Assembly: GCF_014295415.1 (NCBI RefSeq)
Contig: NZ_CP052909.1
Location: 310,001 to 374,000, forward strand
Source of the DNA: Constantimarinum furrinae
GTDB taxonomy: Bacteria > Bacteroidota > Bacteroidia > Flavobacteriales > Flavobacteriaceae
DNA: 64,000 bases
Direction of reading: 5' to 3'
The position numbers and the translations under genes are program-made. The stretch's first letter is position 1. Each line of letters starts with the position of its first letter. Below the pieces are notes generated by a model. That model searched no databases and was not told the DNA's origin. It worked only from the letters and a program-made list of their open reading frames with translations. Below, piece by piece: positions 25,833 to 34,483 of this stretch.

Positions 25833-26699
25833 ATGTCTTGGTTTAAAAGAACAAAAAAGGGGATTCAGACCCCGACTGAAGAAAAAAAGGATGTTCCTAA
25901 AGGACTGTGGTATAAATCACCCACCGGGAAGATCGTCGATTCAGAAGAATTGGAAAAGAATTTTTATGTGAGTCCCGAAGACGGTTATCACGTACGAATA
26001 GGCAGTAAGGAATACTTTGAAATTCTGTTTGACGACAATAAGTTCAAGGAGTTAGACAAGGGACTGGTCTCGAAAGACCCCTTAAACTTCGTAGACAATA
26101 AAAAATATACCGATCGATTAAAGGACGCTCAGGATAAAACCGGACTTAAGGATGCCGTGCGCACTGCGGTTGGAAAATCTATGGGAGAGGATTTGGTGGT
26201 TGCCTGTATGGATTTCAGTTTTATTGGAGGTTCTATGGGTAGTGTTGTTGGTGAAAAGATCGCCCGCGCAGCAGATTATTCGCTAAAGAAAAAAATTCCA
26301 TTTGTCATTATATCAAAAAGCGGTGGGGCGAGAATGATGGAAGCTGCCTTATCGTTAATGCAGTTGGCCAAAACCAGCGCAAAACTTGCACAGTTGTCAA
26401 AAGCAAAAATACCATTTATATCGCTTTGTACCGATCCAACAACGGGAGGTACCACGGCTTCTTTCGCAATGCTGGGAGATATAAATATTAGTGAACCCGG
26501 GGCATTAATAGGATTTGCAGGACCAAGAGTAGTAAGAGACACCACAGGAAAGGAGTTGCCTGATGGATTTCAAACCGCCGAGTTTGTTCTGGATCACGGA
26601 TTCCTGGACTTTATAACGCATCGTAAAGATCTAAAACGCAAACTAAATCTCTATTTGGACCTCATATTAAACAGACCGCTTAGGGAAAAGACCGCATAA
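25833..26699 (+). CDS. accD: Acetyl-CoA carboxylase carboxyltransferase subunit beta AccD (without zinc-ribbon cysteines)
   Basis: This 288-residue subunit, with AccA, transfers CO2 from carboxybiotin to acetyl-CoA to form malonyl-CoA. The crotonase-like core is intact: [59 protein letters not shown] and [10 protein letters not shown]. The N-terminal region that normally forms a four-cysteine zinc ribbon aligns ([20 protein letters not shown], then YVSPEDGYH), but the cysteine positions are Ser29, Gly32, Ser47 and Asp50. Zinc binding there is therefore impossible. I believe this is shared by other flavobacteria rather than being damage here. A bidirectional terminator follows. Confidence 0.95.
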   Translation: MSWFKRTKKGIQTPTEEKKDVPKGLWYKSPTGKIVDSEELEKNFYVSPEDGYHVRIGSKEYFEILFDDNKFKELDKGLVSKDPLNFVDNKKYTDRLKDAQDKTGLKDAVRTAVGKSMGEDLVVACMDFSFIGGSMGSVVGEKIARAADYSLKKKIPFVIISKSGGARMMEAALSLMQLAKTSAKLAQLSKAKIPFISLCTDPTTGGTTASFAMLGDINISEPGALIGFAGPRVVRDTTGKELPDGFQTAEFVLDHGFLDFITHRKDLKRKLNLYLDLILNRPLREKTA

Positions 26700-26701
26700 C
26701 A

Positions 26702-26731
26702 AAAAAGCCGCTCCTCTGGAGCGGCTTTTTC
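26702..26731. terminator. Bidirectional terminator between accD and the lipoprotein gene
   Basis: A perfect 13-bp stem (AAAAAGCCGCTCC, loop TCT) has T-runs on both strands. It serves accD on the plus strand and the convergent lipoprotein gene on the minus strand. Confidence 0.9.
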
Positions 26732-26751
26732 TATTTTATAATAGAGGATAT

Positions 26752-27579
26752 TTAGAGGATGATCGGGTACTCCTGTCCGTTAAAGATAAAGGTCGCCAAA
26801 TTATCGCACTCCCCTTCACCCCAGTCTATTGCTGCAGTTAATCCCTCTTGCTGTACTTCAAGCATTCCGCTCACGAGATAAAGACAATTGAGCTTTCGCA
26901 CTAATGTTTCGGTCACTTCACCGCTTCGTTGGAAGCCATTGGTAAATACAGTATCCCAGTTACCGGTGATGTGATAGACATTATCCAACCAGGTTCCGGT
27001 ACCAATTCCTTCTACCCATTCTGCAACTCGTAGTCCGTTTCGGGTCGCTGTTACCGTAGTATTGGGGAAACTTACCGTAATTTCTTCGTTGATTGTAGAT
27101 TGCGGATTCCCATTGGAATTTGCGATCTCACGGAAGATCTCTCCTCCTCCGGCCACGCCATTACCGTTATAGGTAAATTCATCGAAAGTATAGTTGATGG
27201 TTCTGGTTCCCGCTGTAAATGGACCGTATTCCAAAGTGATCATTCCGGAAACTACACTACCGTTGTTTAACTGACATTCGTCACCAAAGTCGAGGATAAT
27301 GGTACCTCCGTCTCCATTGGGAAGAATTGTAATTACGGTACAAGCCGGGAATAAAGAGTTCACTACATTATCGGGTTCTTCTTCTACCTGCACATAGCCG
27401 CTCTCCATGATGGAGAAGGTACCTTCAACCACGTTATCTGCCTGAGCAGCACGTTGAGAATCTTCGGCTGAAAAATTTACTTCGTTGGGTGATGAATCGT
27501 CATTGGAAGTACATCCAATAAATAAAAAAGTTAATGCCAGGAAAGAAAATAGGGCAGTTTTCTTAATAATGGTTTTCAT
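26752..27579 (-). CDS. Hypothetical lipoprotein, 275 aa
   Basis: The N-terminus MKTIIKKTALFSFLALTFLFIGC is a lipoprotein signal with Cys23, followed by the acid/serine-rich TSNDDSSPNE linker. The rest is a repetitive beta-rich domain (TRTINYTFDEFTYNGNG, GTWLDNVYHITGNWDTVF, GEGECDNLATFIFNG at the end) with paired cysteines (CTVITI/CQLNNG). I do not recognise a named function. Similar proteins are common surface lipoproteins in flavobacteria. The Asp/Asn-rich residues after Cys23 may favour surface export (inference). Monocistronic, converging on accD. Confidence 0.85.
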   Translation of the reverse strand: MKTIIKKTALFSFLALTFLFIGCTSNDDSSPNEVNFSAEDSQRAAQADNVVEGTFSIMESGYVQVEEEPDNVVNSLFPACTVITILPNGDGGTIILDFGDECQLNNGSVVSGMITLEYGPFTAGTRTINYTFDEFTYNGNGVAGGGEIFREIANSNGNPQSTINEEITVSFPNTTVTATRNGLRVAEWVEGIGTGTWLDNVYHITGNWDTVFTNGFQRSGEVTETLVRKLNCLYLVSGMLEVQQEGLTAAIDWGEGECDNLATFIFNGQEYPIIL

Positions 27580-27693
27580 AAGTTTTGTTTTTGTTTATAC
27601 TAACTAGGACCTATAAAACGCAAAAAAGTTTGATTCAGTATATTTTACTTATTTTTTTGAAACAGTACTTGCTATTTATTATGGAATTTTTTG

Positions 27694-27701
27694 TAATTTT
27701 G
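27694..27701 (+). promoter_or_regulatory. rpsO promoter, -7 element
   Basis: TAATTTTG matches TAnnTTTG. A TTG at 27669-27671 lies 22 bp upstream and could be the -33 element. The rpsO start is 57 bp downstream. Confidence 0.55.
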
Positions 27702-27757
27702 CAGCTTGATTATCAAAGAGGTAGTCAGTACATAAAAATCATTTAAGTAATATTGGC

Positions 27758-28027
27758 ATGTATTTAGCACCAGAAGAAAAAGAAAAGATCTTCGCAAAAC
27801 ACGGAAAATCTAAGACAGATACCGGTTCTGCCGAAGGACAGATCGCGTTATTCACTTATCGCATCGATCATTTATCAAAGCATTTAAAGTCAAATCACAA
27901 AGACTATAACACCGAGCGTTCTCTTGTAAAACTAGTAGGGAAGCGTCGTTCTCTGTTAGATTACCTTATGAAAAAGGATATCTTGAGATATCGTGCTATA
28001 GTTAAAGAACTAGGATTACGTAAGTAA
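27758..28027 (+). CDS. rpsO: 30S ribosomal protein S15
   Basis: This 89-residue protein matches S15 over its length: the FAKHGKSKTDTGSAEGQIALFTYRI start, then LSKHLKSNHKDYNTERSLVKLVGKRRSLLDYL, ending YRAIVKELGLRK. It binds the three-way junction of 16S rRNA helices 20-22 early in 30S assembly. The rpsO-pnp order is the classical bacterial arrangement, but here an intrinsic terminator follows rpsO, so pnp is likely fed by its own promoter or by readthrough. Confidence 0.98.
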   Translation: MYLAPEEKEKIFAKHGKSKTDTGSAEGQIALFTYRIDHLSKHLKSNHKDYNTERSLVKLVGKRRSLLDYLMKKDILRYRAIVKELGLRK

Positions 28028-28035
28028 TTTTTATA

Positions 28036-28062
28036 TCGGGGGCTTTTTTGCCCCCGTATTTT
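28036..28062 (+). terminator. Intrinsic terminator after rpsO
   Basis: CGGGGGC (28036-28042) pairs perfectly with GCCCCCG (28049-28055) across a six-T loop. TATTTTTTATT follows. Confidence 0.85.
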
Positions 28063-28149
28063 TTATTATTTGTTCAGGAGATTTTCTTCTGAATACTTAC
28101 AGAAAAGCTACCCTTAGGTTTTTCATTGGTCACCACAACAACACAACTT

Positions 28150-28168
28150 TTGTTCGATCATCGAACAA
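28150..28168. promoter_or_regulatory. Perfect palindrome in the pnp leader
   Basis: TTGTTCGAT and ATCGAACAA flank a single central C, a perfect 9-bp inverted repeat, 55 bp upstream of the pnp ATG. The shape is that of a dimeric-repressor operator or an AU-rich mRNA hairpin. No T-run follows. Confidence 0.45.
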
Positions 28169-28223
28169 CGACCAATTTTAACTGTACGCATAGGCTTACC
28201 TAAAAACTAAGCAAGCGTATATA

Positions 28224-30452
28224 ATGAAAAACAAAATGATACCTAAAGTATTTAAAGAGGTTATTGACCTTGGCGACGGTAGAGAAATTTCTATCGAAAC
28301 CGGAAAACTGGCAAAACAGGCGCATGGTTCTGTTGTTGTTCAATCGGGGAAATGTATGTTGCTGTGTACGGTAGTTTCCAACTACAAGCAGAGCGATGTT
28401 GATTTCCTTCCATTAACGGTAGATTACCGTGAAAAATTTGCAGCTTCGGGGCGTTATCCCGGTGGTTTCTTTAAAAGAGAAGCCAGACCCAGTGACGGGG
28501 AAGTATTAACTATGAGATTGGTGGATCGCGTTTTGCGTCCTCTTTTTCCAAAAGATTATCATGCCGAAACTCAGGTAATGATCCAATTGATGTCTCATGA
28601 CGATGATGTAATGCCCGATGCTATGGCCGGCTTGGCTGCTTCGGCTGCTATCCAGCTATCAGACTTTCCTTTTGAATGCGCCATCTCTGAAGCCAGAGTA
28701 GGACGTGTGGACGGAAAATTTGTAATAAACCCAACCCGCGCGCAGCTTCTGGAAAGTGACATCGATATGATGATCGGTGCTTCGGCAGATTCTGTGATGA
28801 TGGTAGAAGGGGAAATGAAGGAAATCAGCGAAGAGGAAATGGTGGAAGCCATAAAGTTTGCTCACGATCATATTAAAGTTCAATGTGAAGCCCAAATAAG
28901 ACTGGCTGAAGCCTTCGGAAGAAAAGCAGTACGTGAATACGAGACGGAACGAGAAGATGAAGACCTTGCCAAGAAAATTCACGACATGGCGTATGATAAA
29001 GTGTATGCCATTGCAAAAGCAGGTTCTGCAAAGCATGAACGCAGCACTGCCTTTTCAGAAATTAAAGAAGAGATAAAGTCGACTTTTTCTGAAGAGGAAT
29101 TGGAAGATCTTGGCGATCTTATCTCAAAATATTATTACAAAGCCGAAAAAGCTGCAATTCGCGACCTTACACTTAATGAAGGGACACGATTAGACGGTCG
29201 TAAAACGGACGAGATAAGACCTATCTGGTGTGAGGTGGATTATTTACCATCAACACACGGATCTGCCATCTTTACACGAGGGGAAACTCAGGCGCTGGCA
29301 ACAGTAACACTGGGTACTTCCAGAGAGGCTAACCAGATCGACATGCCTTCCTTTGAAGGTGAAGAGACGTTCTACTTGCACTATAACTTCCCTCCTTTCT
29401 CAACCGGAGAAGCCCGTCCTATTCGTGGTACATCCCGAAGAGAGATCGGACACGGAAACTTGGCCCAACGTGCCTTAAAAGGAATGATCCCGGCCGATTG
29501 TCCGTATACCGTACGCGTTGTTGCCGAAGTATTGGAATCTAACGGTTCCTCTTCGATGGCTACCGTATGTAGCGGAACCATGGCATTGATGGATGCAGGG
29601 GTTCAGTTAAAGAAGCCTGTTTCGGGTATTGCGATGGGATTGATCTCTGATGGAGACTCAGGAAAATACGCAGTTTTATCAGATATACTGGGTGATGAGG
29701 ATCATTTAGGGGACATGGACTTTAAGGTAACCGGTACGGCCGATGGAATTACCGCCTGCCAAATGGACATTAAAGTAAAAGGTCTTAGCTATGAAATTCT
29801 TGTCAATGCGCTTAAGCAGGCATCGGCAGGAAGATTGCACATATTGGAAAAACTTACCGATACGATCGCAACACCTAATACGGATGTGAAACCTCACGCT
29901 CCTAAAATGGTAACTACTACGATCCCTAACGAGTATATTGGAGCCCTTATCGGACCTGGAGGAAAAGTAATTCAGGAATTGCAGAAAGAAACCAAAACTA
30001 CGATCGTTATTAACGAGGATCCTGTAACCGAAGAGGGAATTGTTGAAATTCTTGGAACAGATCAGGCCGGAATTGATAAGGTATTAGCCAAGATTGATTC
30101 TATTACCTTTAAGCCTGAAGTTGGCAGTGTATACGAAGTTAAAGTAATTAAAATGCTTGATTTTGGAGCCGTGGTTGAATATATTGACGCGCCCGGAAAT
30201 GAAGTGTTATTACACGTGTCGGAACTGGCATGGGAACGCACCGAAAATGTTAGCGATGTTGTTAATATGGGCGATGTGTTTGATGTGAAGTATTTTGGAT
30301 TGGATCCAAGAACCCGAAAGGAAAAGGTATCGCGCAAAGCGTTGTTACCAAAGCCAGAAGGTTTTAAGGAACGTCCACCACGCAGAGATGATAATCGTGG
30401 AAGAGACAATCGCGGAAGAGACAACCGAAATCGCGATAAAAAGAGAGACTAA
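28224..30452 (+). CDS. pnp: Polyribonucleotide nucleotidyltransferase (PNPase)
   Basis: This 742-residue 3'-5' phosphorolytic exoribonuclease has all five domains in order. They are RNase PH 1 (about 15-145), an alpha-helical linker (about 150-250), RNase PH 2 (about 325-555, with [22 protein letters not shown] and [20 protein letters not shown]), KH (about 570-630, [12 protein letters not shown]) and S1 (about 640-710, [17 protein letters not shown]). A basic, low-complexity tail with RGRDN/RNRD repeats follows, a possible RNA-binding or RhlB-type contact. A strong terminator follows. A palindrome lies in its leader. Confidence 0.97.
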   Translation: MKNKMIPKVFKEVIDLGDGREISIETGKLAKQAHGSVVVQSGKCMLLCTVVSNYKQSDVDFLPLTVDYREKFAASGRYPGGFFKREARPSDGEVLTMRLVDRVLRPLFPKDYHAETQVMIQLMSHDDDVMPDAMAGLAASAAIQLSDFPFECAISEARVGRVDGKFVINPTRAQLLESDIDMMIGASADSVMMVEGEMKEISEEEMVEAIKFAHDHIKVQCEAQIRLAEAFGRKAVREYETEREDEDLAKKIHDMAYDKVYAIAKAGSAKHERSTAFSEIKEEIKSTFSEEELEDLGDLISKYYYKAEKAAIRDLTLNEGTRLDGRKTDEIRPIWCEVDYLPSTHGSAIFTRGETQALATVTLGTSREANQIDMPSFEGEETFYLHYNFPPFSTGEARPIRGTSRREIGHGNLAQRALKGMIPADCPYTVRVVAEVLESNGSSSMATVCSGTMALMDAGVQLKKPVSGIAMGLISDGDSGKYAVLSDILGDEDHLGDMDFKVTGTADGITACQMDIKVKGLSYEILVNALKQASAGRLHILEKLTDTIATPNTDVKPHAPKMVTTTIPNEYIGALIGPGGKVIQELQKETKTTIVINEDPVTEEGIVEILGTDQAGIDKVLAKIDSITFKPEVGSVYEVKVIKMLDFGAVVEYIDAPGNEVLLHVSELAWERTENVSDVVNMGDVFDVKYFGLDPRTRKEKVSRKALLPKPEGFKERPPRRDDNRGRDNRGRDNRNRDKKRD

Positions 30453-30470
30453 GTACTCCTCAATTTATTT

Positions 30471-30502
30471 AAAAAAAACCTCCTTATCGGGAGGTTTTTT
30501 TT
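30471..30502 (+). terminator. Intrinsic terminator after pnp
   Basis: A run of A plus CCTCC pairs with GGAGG plus a run of T (loop about six bases), giving a strong stem followed by T's. The A-run makes it potentially bidirectional. Confidence 0.85.
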
Positions 30503-30835
30503 GTGCGTATAAGTCCGCATTAGCGATTGCAGCGACAGCTTGTTGCGAGCGGCGGTCGCCGCTCGCAACAACTACAGCGTAAAGCCCGGCCTGCATCGCA
30601 GGAATGCCATAATACATATAATTCAGGTGTTAGGAGTATGCTTAAAATAGAATGCAGTTAGCAGTTGGCAGCCGGAAGTACGAACATTAAGATTGAAGCC
30701 TTGAATCTTGAATCCCAGCGAAGAAGTATTACTAGTACTTGGGTTTCACTACGCACGATTCACGATTCACAAAAAAATCTACGCAACCTTTTTTTATTCT
30801 TCAGACTATAGGGTAAGTAAAAGAAAAAAATTGCT
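30503..30835. repeat. Gene-free 333-bp stretch with a long palindrome and short heptamer repeats
   Basis: No ORF looks real here. It holds a perfect 32-bp palindrome (30540-30571, GC-rich arms of 15 bp around GT) and three unrelated 7-bp words each repeated in tandem. These are GCAGTTA/GCAGTTG followed by the partial GCAGCCG (30654-30674), TTGAATC twice (30701-30714) and CACGATT twice (30754-30767). The last part runs into the leader of the lipoprotein gene. Confidence 0.65.
30540..30571. repeat. Perfect 32-bp GC-rich palindrome
   Basis: Arms TTGTTGCGAGCGGCG (30540-30554) and CGCCGCTCGCAACAA (30557-30571) are exact reverse complements around GT. The arms are clearly richer in G+C than the surroundings. 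No T-run follows, so it is not a standard terminator, and one already stands 40 bp upstream. Confidence 0.7.
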
Positions 30836-31879
30836 ATGAAAAAGTTCATTTTAAGTTTCCTACCCTTGATTGCCTTATTATGCTTTAGTTGTGAAGATGA
30901 GCCTGTTGGGAAGGCCAATATCAACACCGATTATATAGAAGTAAATTCTGAATTGTACGAACTGCTCGTTGACATAAGTGGACGTATCCCGGAGGATGAG
31001 ATCACCTGCATTGACTTTAATTATTCCTTTACGCTGTTTATCTTCGACGAGCAACAACAATTTTTGGAGGCTATTGCTATGCACAATGATGCACAGTTTA
31101 GCGATTTATTAGAAGGTTTGCAGCAAGGACAATCTATTAGTCTGAATTTTCCCATCACCGGAACCTTATTGAACGGTGAACTGGTAGAAATAAATAATAC
31201 CCATGAACTTAAAGAAAGTATAGATCAATGCATTCAGGAGGAGGTTCTTGGAAATTGCAATGCTGCCTTGTCTATTCCGCGTTGTATCTGGAAGGTTACC
31301 GATCCCGGCAATCCGGACAACCCCTATAACAATTCTGTTTTTGTGTTAAATCAGGATGGAAGTGCGAATTATCACTATGAGAATGACGTCTACTTCGGAA
31401 CCTGGATCACCTATTTTGTTGAAACAGAATTACACCTCAACATCTTTATACAAGACGACACGGAAATTGGCGAGGAATGGAATTTTGACTGGAAGCTGGA
31501 TTATTTTAGCAATTCGCTTATGATCCTGAGCGAAGGCAATCGGACCTACGAAATTTCCACAAATTGCGACCTCCCTTGTTTTTCTACCGCGGTCTATCAG
31601 GAATGTGAATTGGAGAACAGTCCGGGTTATGCCGAATTCAACCTACAGCAATACACCTATTGTCTGGGAGTTTCGGCCAACAGTAATGAAGGTGAAGCCA
31701 TACGCATTACATTCCACGAAACGGAAATGGATGCCATGGATGGAATACATGCGGTTTCATCTACATCTTATATAAATAGCACGAATCCGCAGGAGATCTA
31801 CCCACGGGCTTCCGATCTGGATACGGGAGAATTGGTAAGCATCTTTGCTTTTACTATAGAAGCTGTGGTTTGTGATTGA
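30836..31879 (+). CDS. Hypothetical lipoprotein, 347 aa
   Basis: MKKFILSFLPLIALLCFSC is a lipoprotein signal with Cys19. The mature part is acidic and Cys-containing (CIDFNY, CIQEEVLGNC, RCIWKV, STNCDLPCFSTAVYQECE), with a central lipocalin-like beta segment. That segment has an aspartate-rich hairpin (WIGTYF-like GTWITYFVETELHLNIF, WNFDWKLDYFSNSLMIL). The C-terminal half may be a separate domain (FNLQQYTYCLGVSAN). I do not recognise a family or function. It stands alone between the pnp terminator and a stem-loop at 31920. Confidence 0.85.
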   Translation: MKKFILSFLPLIALLCFSCEDEPVGKANINTDYIEVNSELYELLVDISGRIPEDEITCIDFNYSFTLFIFDEQQQFLEAIAMHNDAQFSDLLEGLQQGQSISLNFPITGTLLNGELVEINNTHELKESIDQCIQEEVLGNCNAALSIPRCIWKVTDPGNPDNPYNNSVFVLNQDGSANYHYENDVYFGTWITYFVETELHLNIFIQDDTEIGEEWNFDWKLDYFSNSLMILSEGNRTYEISTNCDLPCFSTAVYQECELENSPGYAEFNLQQYTYCLGVSANSNEGEAIRITFHETEMDAMDGIHAVSSTSYINSTNPQEIYPRASDLDTGELVSIFAFTIEAVVCD

Positions 31880-31919
31880 CATTTTGAAACGCAAGAATCG
31901 AACCAGTTATGTTGGTTCT

Positions 31920-31968
31920 GCAATAACGGTGGTCATTATTGCCGAAATCTCCGCCGTTATTGCTATTT
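31920..31968 (+). terminator. Stem-loop, probable terminator after the lipoprotein gene
   Basis: GCAATAACGGTGG (31920-31932) pairs with CCGCCGTTATTGC (31951-31963) with one G-T wobble and an 18-base loop, followed by TATTTTT. The long loop makes it weaker than the others. It also lies about 55 bp ahead of the ECF sigma start. Confidence 0.6.
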
Positions 31969-32020
31969 TTCACGGCCAACTAACCTAGAACCATCATTAG
32001 TGAAAAACAATTAGGATTAT

Positions 32021-32569
32021 TTGGAACTGAAGGAGCTTATAAAAAAGTGTAAAAAGAACGACCGAAGCGCTCAAAGCGAGCTCTTTAGTCGGTATAAAGA
32101 CACGCTCTATTTTATGTCTCTAAAATACAGCCGAAATGATGTTGAAGCTGAAGACAATCTGCACGATTCGTTTATTACCATTTTTGAAACCATTAGCAAA
32201 TATCGCGGAGAAGGTTCGTTTGAAGGCTGGATGAAACGAATTGCCATTTTTAAGGCCATCGATAAATACAAAGCCAAAAAGCCGGTGGCAATTGAAATTA
32301 ATGACGATCTGTTACAAGATACTGAAGTAGAAGACGAACTTACTCAATTACCTCTGGATACGATCCTGAAATTAATTCAGGAGTTACCGGATCAATACAG
32401 ATTGGTATTCAACCTGCATCAATTGGATGGATATAAACACCGGGAAATTGCACAGATACTGGAAATTAGTGAGAATACATCAAAATCTAATTATCACAGA
32501 GCCAAGCTCATTTTGAGAGAGAAGATCATGGCAATGACCACCCCAAAATCAAAAATTAAAAACTCATGA
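32021..32569 (+). CDS. ECF-type RNA polymerase sigma factor
   Basis: This 182-residue sigma-70 family protein has region 2 (about 20-90: DTLYFMSLKYSRNDVEAEDNLHDSFITIFETI, FEGWMKRIAIFKAIDKYK) and region 4 (about 115-170: LPDQYRLVFNLHQLDGYKHREIAQILEISENTSKSNYHRAKLIL). Regions 1 and 3 are absent, as in ECF factors. The start is TTG at 32021: an in-frame TAG lies three codons upstream and the next Met (residue 33) is inside region 2. It overlaps the following gene by four bases (ATGA), so the two are co-translated; the partner probably controls this factor. Confidence 0.92.
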   Translation: MELKELIKKCKKNDRSAQSELFSRYKDTLYFMSLKYSRNDVEAEDNLHDSFITIFETISKYRGEGSFEGWMKRIAIFKAIDKYKAKKPVAIEINDDLLQDTEVEDELTQLPLDTILKLIQELPDQYRLVFNLHQLDGYKHREIAQILEISENTSKSNYHRAKLILREKIMAMTTPKSKIKNS

Positions 32570-34209
32570 AGCGAAAAGAAGACATAGGAAAGCTTTTACA
32601 AAAAAGGCTGGAGGGTGCAGAAAAGAGACCGAATTCGGTCTTATGGGAACGGATTTCCGATTCGCTGGACAAAAAAGAACGGAAAAAAAGAAGGTTCCTG
32701 TATTTCTGGCTTGGTGGGGCAGGCTTCGGAATTGCATTACTCCTACTTTTATGGAATCCATGGAACAGTGATATTAAAAATGATCCGGAAGTACCATCAG
32801 TAACCGTTACGACAACTTCAGAAGAGAATAAAATTACAGTAGAAAACACTAAAGATACAAGCGATTCGAATAACACCGAAAATCACTCAACAACGACATC
32901 GGGAATCACTTCCGAAGAAAATACAGAAAACAACACAGAAACCTTAGAGAATATGGATACCGCTAATGATTCTCAACAAAATAATGAGAATAACACTATA
33001 AGCACCACCGAGAAGCTTTCAGAAAAGAAAACAAACGATCTTTCTGTATCTGAAAACAGTAAGAACTCTAGCGACTTATTGCCAAACGATAAGGCCGTTA
33101 AGAATACAGGGGTCACAGCGAAGCCGGTAAACAAGAATAGCAGTCAGAACGATAAAAACACTGAAAACGCCACAGACAGTGACCTTGAGATAAAGAAAAC
33201 AACGAGTAATCCTGTAAACCCTTCAGAAAAAATAAGTGATTCGGGTAAAGTTGTGAACGAGAGGACAAACGATACTGTGACCAGTTTCGGCTATTACAAT
33301 AGTGACACAGGAGAAACGGTGAATTCGAAACGACAGGAAACCATTGATAGTGTAAGAAATGCCTACGAGCAGCGATTATTGCAACGGAAACAGGATTCTA
33401 CCGAACGGGCAGAGACCAGAGACAGTATTTTGAAAATCCGAAGCCGAAAACGCGATAGTATCCAGGCCATTCGAAAAGCGAAACAAGACAGCTTGTCCGT
33501 AGACCAAGAAGTTAAGGACTCCATCCCCGAGCCCGAGACATTTTCGATGAGCTGGGGGCTTTCTCCTATAATCGCACCGGTATATTTTGGGATCGCGGCT
33601 GACGGATCGGCCATTGATGACGAATTTACAGGATTTACAAAAGACGGCAGCACCAGTATATCGTACGGAATTGAAGTCTATTGGAGGATCCTGGAGCGGT
33701 TCAGGTTGAGTTATGGCTTCCTGTTATCCAATTTCAGTAATACAACTAACGATATTCCGGCGGCTAACGAAGCAGAGCGTTTGCGGATATTGAATTTCAG
33801 TGATACAGAACCGGCAGCCTTAGATTCTTTCTTAGGTCCGGAGAATACGGTAAACCTCTATCAGGAAATTCGCTATCTGGAAATGCCACTCCAACTCACT
33901 TATGTCTTTGGCAACAGCGACCTTGGGATTCAAGTGTACGGTGGTGGGACCTTTTATGCCTTAATGAAAGACGAAGTCTTTGCAGAAGATGCAGACGGCA
34001 ACCGGCTATCCTTAGGCAGCGCAAGTAATCTATCACCGGTAAACATCAGTCTTGATATTGGAGCAGGATTGTATTATAATTTTTCAGACAAAATATCTCT
34101 GGATGTAAAACCAACCTACAAATATCATATCAACACTGTACGTGCCCTGAATTTTGAGGGAAAAACGTATTCCATGGGTATTTATACCGGGTTGAGATAT
34201 CGTTTTTAA
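32566..34209 (+). CDS. Inner-membrane-anchored protein with long disordered linker and C-terminal outer-membrane beta-barrel domain (putative sigma regulator)
   Basis: This 547-residue protein has an unusual layout. A cytosolic N-terminus (about 1-42) contains GKLLQKRLEGAEKRPNSVLWERISDSL, like the short N-termini of Bacteroidetes proteins encoded after ECF sigma genes. One membrane helix follows (about 43-62). A low-complexity Asn/Thr/Ser/Glu-rich linker spans about 70-265, and a charged coiled stretch about 270-325. The C-terminal PorT-like eight-strand barrel (about 330-547) ends GIYTGLRYRF with a terminal Phe. The four-base overlap with the ECF sigma gene suggests it binds that sigma. The domain order implies a protein reaching from cytosol to outer membrane; this is inference. 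Confidence 0.85.
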   Translation: MKRKEDIGKLLQKRLEGAEKRPNSVLWERISDSLDKKERKKRRFLYFWLGGAGFGIALLLLLWNPWNSDIKNDPEVPSVTVTTTSEENKITVENTKDTSDSNNTENHSTTTSGITSEENTENNTETLENMDTANDSQQNNENNTISTTEKLSEKKTNDLSVSENSKNSSDLLPNDKAVKNTGVTAKPVNKNSSQNDKNTENATDSDLEIKKTTSNPVNPSEKISDSGKVVNERTNDTVTSFGYYNSDTGETVNSKRQETIDSVRNAYEQRLLQRKQDSTERAETRDSILKIRSRKRDSIQAIRKAKQDSLSVDQEVKDSIPEPETFSMSWGLSPIIAPVYFGIAADGSAIDDEFTGFTKDGSTSISYGIEVYWRILERFRLSYGFLLSNFSNTTNDIPAANEAERLRILNFSDTEPAALDSFLGPENTVNLYQEIRYLEMPLQLTYVFGNSDLGIQVYGGGTFYALMKDEVFAEDADGNRLSLGSASNLSPVNISLDIGAGLYYNFSDKISLDVKPTYKYHINTVRALNFEGKTYSMGIYTGLRYRF

Positions 34210-34483
34210 GAAGTTGGATGAGAAATTTGTCTCATTTATTGTCTAGGAGATTGAACTATGAAATTGCACCTTATAGGTGGGAATATCCGGAGTTAAGTGT
34301 TTAATTCGCAGAGACTAACAGCGCTCCATATAGAGTAATTACTGCTTTCAATCAACATTTGCTATAAACACATTTCGTTGATAGATAGAAGAAAAAATAA
34401 AATCCAATTGTAACAATTTGCAACCTTTTTACGTATAACTAAATGCACAAGCACATTTAACTTAGTAAATAGGACACACCTTA

